Source: Argyresthia goedartella
Taxonomy: Eukaryota; Arthropoda; Insecta; Lepidoptera; Argyresthiidae
DNA: 64,000 nt
Assembly (NCBI GenBank): GCA_949825045.1
Contig: OX463814.1
Coordinates: forward strand, 35,234,383 to 35,298,382
Direction: 5' to 3'
Made by a program: the position numbers and the translations under genes. The notes under the pieces were generated by a model, which saw only the letters and a list, made by a program, of their open reading frames with translations, made no database searches and was not told the origin of the DNA. Within the stretch, counting starts at the first letter, position 1, and each line of letters opens with the position of its first letter. Shown here piece by piece: positions 56,681 to 64,000 of this stretch.

Positions 56681-56960
56681 TAATAATAATAATAATAATA
56701 ATAATAATACCTTGGACACATTTTTTTACACACATTGATCTAGCCCCAAACTAGGATTCCCTGTATCTTGGGTACTAGACAACGATATATATATACTTAT
56801 ATAGAGAAATATTATACTTAGATAGATAAACAACCATGACTAGGGTACAAACATCCGTTCTCATCAAACAAACATTTGCCCCCATCGGGATTCGAACCCG
56901 GGACCCTTGGTTTCGTAGGCAGCGTCACTACCGACTCGGCCATTCGGGTCGTCGGGTTGT
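56681..56960 (-). repeat. tRNA-derived SINE (minus strand), copy 2, with (TAA)n tail
   Basis: Minus strand: A-box GAATGGCCGAGTCGGTAG, B-box GGGTTCGAATCCC, the body shared with 31985-32225, and a 3' tail that appears as (TAA)n at 56681-56709 on the plus strand. It is the more complete of the two close copies. Confidence 0.8.
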
Positions 56961-58677
56961 AAAACGTCAGATTGAGTATATTCTTGAAACTTTGGACCAA
57001 CTATAGGTGCGCATGAATGTATTTTGAATGTTTCTGATGGTCCAAAGAAGAGGTGTTTTGGTGGTAAATAATTTACCGTTGTCCGGTTATGTTGATAGGA
57101 TATAGGCAACCTTCATCAGGATTTTTGAGGATTCTCCATTTTTGCACAGCTGGTCATTTTTATTCCCTAGGTGAAGCAAAGAGCACTCGAATCCATGCAT
57201 GAAGATGATTGATACCGGATTTTAAATAATCTTTGGCAACAATTAGGATTAGGTCGACAAAAGGATATATCAATTTTGTATACCACATACAATACTATCT
57301 AAATATTTGAGAATATTTATTTTAATCACTCAAATCCATCAAGAAATGACAAAGTTATTACAGTTTTATAGAGGGAGTTTTAAAAAACACGCCGCCGGCC
57401 CTCTCGGAACATGCAAAAACGTCACGATGCACGATCGCCCGCCCCGCTACCCGCCACCCACCACACCGCCCCCATCGCCCATCTCTATTACTTTACTCCT
57501 CGTCACTTTAATTGTTTACCCTAATCGTGCGTGGTGCTTTGTTATTATTTATGTGATATATTCGATGTTTATTTAAATTTTATAGAGATTTCAATATAGA
57601 TATAGGTAGATAGGAAATATGGAAGTCGGATTTACCAAGGCCCAGGCGGACAATCTCCCGAAGATTGATTCGTTCGTGGTTGCAGAGTTTTTTTAATAAT
57701 TCATTCATTCCAGTCCAGGAGATAAAATGCAAAGGTATTTGCGTTCACCTACAGTTGGTTCTTTAGTGGATACTAAGTACCTATACTATAGGCAGGTTAG
57801 TTACTGCACTGAGGTTAGTTACTGCATTTTAGAATGTTTTGATTTGACAGGTAGGTACCTACTTCGTGTACCTCCAATGTATCTCTATTTATTTCGTATA
57901 CTATTTATTATTATTCTCGTTTTTAAAACTATCTTACGTACTATTGTCATATAGGTACCAAACCCTCGGTAAACAAATACTAAAGTCGTGTCATACTAGT
58001 GTTTTAGGACGCCATTAAATTCAAAAAATTCAGCCTTACAAATAAATAAGAAAAACAATATGCTCAAAGTATTTTATATTATACTGGTCGGGGTACCTGC
58101 TTGTTAGATTCCGATTTGTGCCACCGGCTTATTTTCGAATATTTTTCTTAATGAAGAATCTGATCCTGAATAGTTTATGTCCTGTTTTAAAACTTCGTGT
58201 ATTTTTTTTAATTGTTTTCGTTCACATCAACATAGCCTGCGATATCTATATTATTTTTTGTTATTTGTAAGACGAGATTATCGACTTACGTGTAATACGA
58301 GTAACGCGCTGCAAGCAACTGAGAACAGAGAAAGTAATCACTACAACTGAGGTAGAACGCGTGGTAGTGGTGGCAGCGGCGGTAGCGACCACTATCGTGT
58401 CTGATGACCTCATCAGCGAATCGTGTATATTGGTGAGCGTTTTTGAGATTGCAGCACGAAAATCGCTCTATCTTTGTTATTTTATATATCCAATATAAAT
58501 AATTCTTTCACTGAAATAATTGGTTTTGATGTGATTCTAATTCCACATACTAAAATCCTCGTTGATCCTAATTGTCGAGTAGCAACTCTCCAAATCACCG
58601 AAATTAGAAGCTGTCCCTTTACAAAATGGGCATATCAAAATTCAGTTAGTTTCGGCTAAATGTTCCATTTATAACGC
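56961..58677. other. Intergenic, one short transposon-like ORF at 57619
   Basis: 57619-57696 encodes MEVGFTKAQADNLPKIDSFV before running into poly(T). Its style resembles the N-terminus of a repetitive lepidopteran protein, but I cannot name it. 57390-57490 is locally GC-rich. Nothing else is seen. Confidence 0.3.
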
Positions 58678-59729
58678 ATACACCCGTTTGCACTAAACAT
58701 AAGAATCGCCTAAGTTCTTTCCTAACTTGTTTAGGCTACTCCTAGCAAGAAAAGTCATTGCACTAACCCTAAGCCATTCCTAACACCCGTTTGCACTAAA
58801 CATAAGAATCGCCTAAGTTCTTTCCTAACTTGTTTAGGCTACTCCTAGCAAGAAAAGTCATTGCACTAACCCTAAGCCATTCCTAAGTCTACTTAGGAGA
58901 TTCTTAACTTTATGATCCCGATTAGGAGGCGCCTAAGTTTAGGCAATACATAAGTTGTGTTTGTTTTGTAATCTATGGATAATTTGTCTGTCAAAAAATT
59001 GTGTTTTGCTACGAGTTAGGTTAGGTCAAACAAAGATCGCAATCACCATGACAGAGGATATATTAAATTTCCTTGAATTCGTAGAAGTCGATTTTCATAA
59101 CGAACGGCACGCGAGTACTCGCCTAACAAGACCACGACCAAACTGGTTCCAAAATTTCGATGAAATTGACTTCTTCAAGCGGTATAGGATGTGCAAAGTA
59201 CAGTATTATAACCTTTGAGATGATGCACTGGCCTTCTTCACACAACAATCGTACCAACCTCAATTTCTCCTCCGCCGTAAAGTTCGGGGTTCTTTTACGT
59301 TTCAACTTATTTTCCATATATATATTAACGAACGATGACAATTCACAATAAATATAATAATATATAATATTGTTATTGTATCGTAAAAACGTTTTGAATT
59401 CAAATCTGCCTAGTAAGTTATGTATGTACTCTTTGTCTGCCTGCTTGTTGCTTGACTGACAATGACAATTGACATTCTAACTCAAAACTGAATCACTGTA
59501 AAGAGAAAGCCAAAATATATTCTATAGTCTACATTACTAGCTGGTTTATAAAACCATAAACAATCAATCTTTACATTCATTCAATCATTCTCTTAACTAG
59601 GTAATGCCTATGCTACGACATAAGTTAGATAAATCTGTCAGTGCAATATATTTTTTTAGCTAGGCTGTTCTTAGGCTTAGGAGTATCTTAACTAGGGCAA
59701 GCCTAACTTACGTTTAGTGCAAATGGGTA
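58678..59729. mobile_element. Harbinger-like deletion derivative with TIRs
   Basis: The ends share TTTGCACTAAACRTAAG in inverted orientation (left CACCCGTTTGCACTAAAC, right the complement of TACCCATTTGCACTAAAC). Inside, 59048-59218 (+) encodes MTEDILNFLEFVEVDFHNER and NFDEIDFFKRYRMCK, like a Harbinger transposase N-terminus. 59314-59226 (-) encodes MENKLKRKRTPNFTAEEKLR and LVRLLCEEGQ, like the Myb/SANT-type accessory protein of such elements. Both are truncated where they meet. The left 103 bp are tandemly duplicated (58681-58783, 58784-58886). Confidence 0.6.
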
Positions 59730-60133
59730 TTAGTGTTAATTCAAAATTGAATCTAATATGTATCAGATGTTGTGGTAACGATAACTTGTGTCAGATTTTT
59801 TAGTTTTTCTTCTACTCTGTTCTTCTCCGATAAAATGAGTTCACTGGATTCCTTTCTATATTGTTTTCGTAAAGGACGACAGAAACGGTACGCCACACCA
59901 TCCCTACCATTGTACGGTGGTACGAAACCCTTCGTGCGCGAGTTAGACTCGCACTTGACCGGTTTTTTATTATTTTTCATACTACATAATAAGCCCTACA
60001 CCAATATAGATGCCTATAAGTACCACCGTTTTTACGATAGAGCAAAAACAAAAACCTGAAAAAAACGCGTTTGTTCTATGGAGTATATTATTTTTGAACT
60101 ATAACTTCTTTACGCACGCTTACCTTGGGGAGT
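59730..60133. repeat. Intergenic with dispersed-repeat tail
   Basis: 59885-59975 is a tail piece of the AGGGTTCCG repeat (GGTACGAAACCCTTCGTGCG ... GCACTTGACCGGTTTTTT). Nothing else is seen. Confidence 0.55.
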
Positions 60134-62440
60134 TAACCAATTAGCTTAACCAATATACTGGGGGACATGAAAAGAGCCTCCCAGTGTGGTGCACGCTTTA
60201 TACCTACTTAAGCACCCGGCGTCCCCTGGAAGCAGCTACTAGCATCAACAAGCAGTAGGCTGACTAATCTTTTCACCACGATGGCCATCCGTAAGATCCA
60301 AGCTCGCAATATACGGCCCTTATCAGGGCCTGCCTTGACAGTTCTCTCTATTAATATAGAGGGATTCTCAGCGGACAAAGCAATTTTACTTGCTGAGCTG
60401 TGCCATATAAATAAGACTGACGTTTTGTGCGTACAAGAAACGCACCGAGGCCCAGACAACCCGAGGCCGGATATAATGAATATGACCCGTATCATCGAAC
60501 GACCTCATCTCAAGTACGGCAGCGCGATCTACACCAAACCTGGTACGCACGTGAAGTCCGCCCACCTAACAGACGACAATAATGTGGAGATACTGACCGT
60601 GGAGTTGTCGGACGCCACTGTAACATCCGTATACAAACCCCCCAACAACCCGTTCCAATTCACAGCGACACCCAATTTCGGCAACACGATAACCAGAATT
60701 GTCACTGGAGATTTCAATAGTCATAACGTCGCATGGGGGTACAGGGAAACGGACGGAAATGGAGAAGCCGTTGAGGAATGGAGCGAGGCCAGTAACCTTG
60801 CACTGATCCACGACCCAAAGCTACCGGCATCCTTCAACAGTGGCAGATGGAAAAGGGGATACAACCCAGACTTAATCTTCGCTAGCTCAAACATTAGCTC
60901 CCAATGCCGAAAACGAGTTGCACGGCCGATCCCACGCACCCAACACAGACCCATCTTCTGTGAAGTAAACGCTGCAATCGAACCTACTATAGTCCCGTTC
61001 CGGAGGCGTTTCAACTTCAACAAAGCGGATTGGGAGAAGTTCGCAACTACTTTAGATAGCAGGATTCACACCATCGAGGCCACGCCAAATAACTACAGCT
61101 CATTCATTGACGTGATTAAGGAAATATCGCGCAGGACTATTCCGAGGGGCTGTGCCACATCTTATGTCCCAGGACTAACTGGCGACACTGCCGGACTTCT
61201 GCAGGAATACCAGACTGCCTTTGAAAGAGACCCTTTTTCCGAAAACACTACCGCCCTCGGTGAAGCTCTAATGCAGTGTATCGGTGAAACCCGACGAAAA
61301 AAATGGCAAGACCTGGTCGAGTCGGTTGACATGACGCACAACAGTAAGAAAGCCTGGTCTACAATCAAGAAACTAACTGGTACCCAGAACTCTTCTGGAG
61401 AATACACAAATGTTACTGCAAACCAGGTCGCCCACCAACTGCTGCTGAATGGCAAGACTAAACCCCTCCCAGGAGCTAGGAAGATCCTTAGGAACCCGGC
61501 CACCGAGACTGACACCCTGAGTAATGCTTTCAGCCGCGAAGAGATGATTGCCGCGATTATAAGGCTGAAAAGCGGGAAGGCGTGTGGACTCGACGACCTC
61601 ACTGTCGAACAGATAAAGCATTTCGGCCCTGTGACGGTGGATTGGGTTCTGAGGCTTTTCAACAACTGTCTGGAAACCAAGAAGATCCCAAAAGAATGGC
61701 GCAAGGCCCGTGTCATCGCGCTACTCAAGCCGGGCAAACCAGTTGATGACCCCAAAAGTTTTCGTCCAATCTCCCTACTATGCCACCTATACAAGCTGTT
61801 CGAAAGGATCCTTCTTGGCCGTCTTACTCCATACATCGACGATAAACTGATCCCAGAACAGGCAGGTTTCCGACCCGGCAAGTCTTGCACATCGCAAGTT
61901 CTCAACCTGACCCAGCACATTGAAGATGGATTTGAGAAAGGGAAAATCACGGTTGTCGCTTTCGTGGATTTATCGGCGGCCTATGACACTGTGAACACCA
62001 GCGTAATGATTAAAAAGCTGTATGAGATCACGGGCGATTATGACTTCTGCCAGATCGTAGGACAGCTCCTCAGTAACCGCCGGTTTCAAGTTAACCTGCA
62101 AACCGTTGGAGAAATCAGCGACCCGAGCAACTGCGTGAAAGAGAAACTAGCTGAAGGATACAAGCTCAGCTGGCCGATCTGGAAATCTCTCAACCGTCTC
62201 AGAGCTGGAGTGGGGAGGTCCAGAGCTAACCTGGCGAGGTGGGGCATCATCTCGGAACTAGACACGGCGTGCGTCTGTGGATACCCGAGACAGACGATTG
62301 CGCACATGACTGGGTGCCCTGCGTGCCCCACAACCTGCACGGACGAGGAGCTGTATAAGGCTACCGAGCGAGCTATTGCGGTTGCGGCCTTTTGGGCCGC
62401 CCGTATCTGAGATGACCGTCGACTCGAAAAGAAGAAGAAG
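60134..62440 (+). mobile_element. R1/Jockey-group LINE with 12-bp target duplication, internally deleted
   Basis: ACCTTGGGGAGT stands at 60122-60133 and again at 62441-62452, right after an AAAAGAAGAAGAAG tail. The element between is 2307 bp with a short 5' leader and one ORF. It is a recent-looking insertion in good repair apart from the loss of the RT core. Confidence 0.85.
60281..62410 (+). CDS. LINE endonuclease-RT polyprotein lacking the RT catalytic core
   Basis: 709 codons, no stops. The apurinic-type endonuclease spans residues 18-230: SINIEGF (Asn25), CVQETHRG (Glu53), VTGDFNSHN (Asp144, Asn146), PRTQHRPI (His222, with Gln where many families have Asp; possibly normal for this clade). 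RT finger and early palm blocks follow: SGKACGLDDLTVEQIKHF, FRPISLLCHLYKLFERIL (494-511), QAGFRPGKSCTSQV, VAFVDLSAAYDTVN (559-572). After FQVNL (602-606) the frame passes into LSWPIWKSLNRLRAGVGRSR and the C-terminal CVCGYPRQTIAHMTGCPACP. The LPQGS and YxDD blocks are gone, so no reverse transcription can occur. The endonuclease may still be intact. Confidence 0.82.
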   Translation: MAIRKIQARNIRPLSGPALTVLSINIEGFSADKAILLAELCHINKTDVLCVQETHRGPDNPRPDIMNMTRIIERPHLKYGSAIYTKPGTHVKSAHLTDDNNVEILTVELSDATVTSVYKPPNNPFQFTATPNFGNTITRIVTGDFNSHNVAWGYRETDGNGEAVEEWSEASNLALIHDPKLPASFNSGRWKRGYNPDLIFASSNISSQCRKRVARPIPRTQHRPIFCEVNAAIEPTIVPFRRRFNFNKADWEKFATTLDSRIHTIEATPNNYSSFIDVIKEISRRTIPRGCATSYVPGLTGDTAGLLQEYQTAFERDPFSENTTALGEALMQCIGETRRKKWQDLVESVDMTHNSKKAWSTIKKLTGTQNSSGEYTNVTANQVAHQLLLNGKTKPLPGARKILRNPATETDTLSNAFSREEMIAAIIRLKSGKACGLDDLTVEQIKHFGPVTVDWVLRLFNNCLETKKIPKEWRKARVIALLKPGKPVDDPKSFRPISLLCHLYKLFERILLGRLTPYIDDKLIPEQAGFRPGKSCTSQVLNLTQHIEDGFEKGKITVVAFVDLSAAYDTVNTSVMIKKLYEITGDYDFCQIVGQLLSNRRFQVNLQTVGEISDPSNCVKEKLAEGYKLSWPIWKSLNRLRAGVGRSRANLARWGIISELDTACVCGYPRQTIAHMTGCPACPTTCTDEELYKATERAIAVAAFWAARI

Positions 62441-62725
62441 ACCTTGGGGAGTAAGCTGGTGAATGCATGACGAGAGCGTTACGAAAAGTGTGATCGGGTG
62501 AGGCGAACGGAAGTTGAGAGGGAGTCATAGGTTAGTGAAGATAGAAAGAGAGAGTGTTACGTTTCGTGTATTACTGTAGGGGCAAGAGAGAAAAGTGCGG
62601 ACACATATTTTATTTCTCTTTTTCTTTAAAAAAGACAGATGACAGTTGTCAGGACATGTTGTTTTATTGACTGTTGCAAACGCAATTCGTCTTGAAAATT
62701 CAAAATATAGTAAAATATTGTTATA
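62441..62725. other. Spacer before Harbinger remnant
   Basis: Non-coding; no feature beyond the LINE target duplication. Confidence 0.4.
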
Positions 62726-63715
62726 ATGTCTGATTTCGAAGAATTTATTGAGTTCGTTGCTTACGCTGATAGGCATAGAGTATCGGGCAAGAAGATATTT
62801 GCGAGATTACGCGGATCCATTCAGAAAATACTCGGTTACTGAATTTCACTACCGCTTTAGATTTACGCCTCGAAATGTGAAAGAGAGTATATAACCGATG
62901 TTGGAACCAAACCCCAGGAAGCCCTCGAGAAGAGTTTTGCCATTTGCGCCTGAAATAATATTCCTACTGACAATATGATTCTTCGCAAATGGTAGTTTTC
63001 AGGTTATATTTCTAGGAAAGAACTACTACGAGATAGATTCATACTTACTTATTATAATATGATTGACCCATAAGAAGAAGAGACGTCATGGACATTTGCG
63101 AGCATTCATTGTGTCCAAACTGATAGCAAGGAAAATGAAGGATTTGTAAGATTTCCTTCTACTAGCGATGCCATCCAGAGAGTGAAGCCATTTGTTTTTA
63201 TTATGGTTGGATTTCCCGTTGTGATTGGATGTATTGATTGTACTCGTATGAAACTAAGAAGCCCAGCGAGAACATTTCTGAAGTTTATAGGAACAGAAAA
63301 GTATGGTTCTCTATAAATTCACAGGCAACTGTTGGCCCTGACTTGCAATTTTGCGACCTGGTAGCCAGAATGGCATACTCCTAGGTGACAGTGGGTACGC
63401 AGCAAATGATGTGCTTCTCACACAATTTTTGTAACCTTCTTCAACTAGCGAGGAATGTTATAATAAAAGCCACATAAAAACTAGAAACACCCTAGAAAGG
63501 GCTTTTGGTGTATGGAAAAGGAGGTTTCCATGTCGGCAAGTGGTAATGGGTGTTAAATTGGAGACCACTGCAGCAGTAGTATGTGCTTGTGCAGCCCTTC
63601 ATAATATGTCCCTAATGTTTGACGATACCTTCAACTTCTCAGATAACGACATATTTGAACTAGAAAAAATTAATAAACCTTCAAGAGAAAATACCCCACT
63701 GTCAGTGGATTTGTA
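62726..63715 (+). pseudogene. PIF/Harbinger transposase, decayed
   Basis: Pieces across frames: MSDFEEFIEFVAYADRH, KYSVTEFHYRFRFTPRNVKE (about 62820), VGFPVVIGCIDCTRMKLRSP (about 63205), FCDLVAR, LGDSGYAANDVLL (about 63383), then NKSHIKTRNTLERAFGVWKR, RFPCRQVVMGVKLETTAAVV and CACAALHNMSL, stop near 63712. The GCIDCTxxxLxSP, GDSGY and NTLERAFGVWKRRFP blocks carry the DDE residues of Harbinger (DDE_Tnp_4) transposases. A deletion after VAR removes the WPGSTHD-type block, and stops and frameshifts are frequent. Confidence 0.72.
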
Positions 63716-64000
63716 ACGAGACTGGCTGGTACAAAGATTTTTCACAATTATGTAGGTAAATATTTTATTGTGTAATTATTTTTTCTTGTAACCTATGTTT
63801 GTCATTCTTAATTGAAATAAAGTATAAAATGAGTAAATATAGACTCTGTTTATTTGTTTTGTTTATATTTAAGTACTATACGCTTATTATATGAATATAT
63901 ACCCCATAATCTAGTTAAGTTAATGCTTTCCCAGTCTCATATTTATTTCTCCTACTACAATCTTGCTTTTTCTTCATTATATATTGCAGTCCTTTTTTCA
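63716..64000. other. Right end of window, nothing recognised
   Basis: AT-rich with AATAAAGTATAAAATG near 63815, possibly the transposase 3' UTR. Confidence 0.35.

Noticed and set aside
61162..61950. 262-codon minus-strand ORF inside the LINE at 60281.
   Set aside because: Antisense shadow of a GC-balanced coding region; no recognisable motif.

Overview
The window is eukaryotic and almost certainly from a moth or butterfly (Lepidoptera). Short exons with canonical GT-AG junctions sit in a dense bed of transposable elements. Several dispersed repeats have a familiar lepidopteran look: copies of a repeat with an AGGGTTCCGTACC head and a GCACTTGRCCGGTTTTTT tail, tRNA-derived SINEs, a maT-type (DD37D) mariner, RTE and CR1-like LINEs. 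No prokaryotic features, CRISPR arrays or operons are present.

Three host genes are supported by exon-intron reading. (1) Bases 536-30245, plus strand: the 3' part of a ZNF318-like matrin-type zinc-finger gene. Twelve exons whose splice phases all agree give about 869 codons; the 5' exons lie left of the window. (2) Bases 40706-45789, plus strand: a complete seven-exon glycine N-methyltransferase (Gnmt, 293 aa). (3) Bases 46121-47680, minus strand: a complete two-exon Sec61 gamma subunit (68 aa), convergent with Gnmt with only about 330 bp between stop codons.

The rest is mostly mobile DNA. The introns of the zinc-finger gene carry, left to right: a CR1-like LINE (family B, minus) nested in a dispersed repeat that itself holds a second antiparallel copy; a decayed RTE-like LINE hit by several MITEs; a 5'-truncated CR1-like LINE (family A, minus); an apparently intact maT mariner; and several minisatellites. 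Between the zinc-finger gene and Gnmt are a SINE, a decayed piggyBac-like transposase, a LINE 3' end joined to an insect-retroviral envelope-like fragment, a PHD-finger LINE ORF1 fragment and RTE debris. Right of Sec61 gamma lie a degraded family A copy with a MITE in it, a near full-length family A element carrying a nested family B insertion, another SINE, a Harbinger deletion derivative, a LINE with a 12-bp target-site duplication whose ORF is open despite loss of the RT catalytic core, and a Harbinger transposase pseudogene.

The most unusual observation is a 180-bp tandem amplification of one exon of the zinc-finger gene (23722-24194). The introns between copies are only 19 bp, still have donor and acceptor sequences, and are read through in frame. 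I did not see a clearly new multi-gene system; the other noteworthy items are transposon structures.
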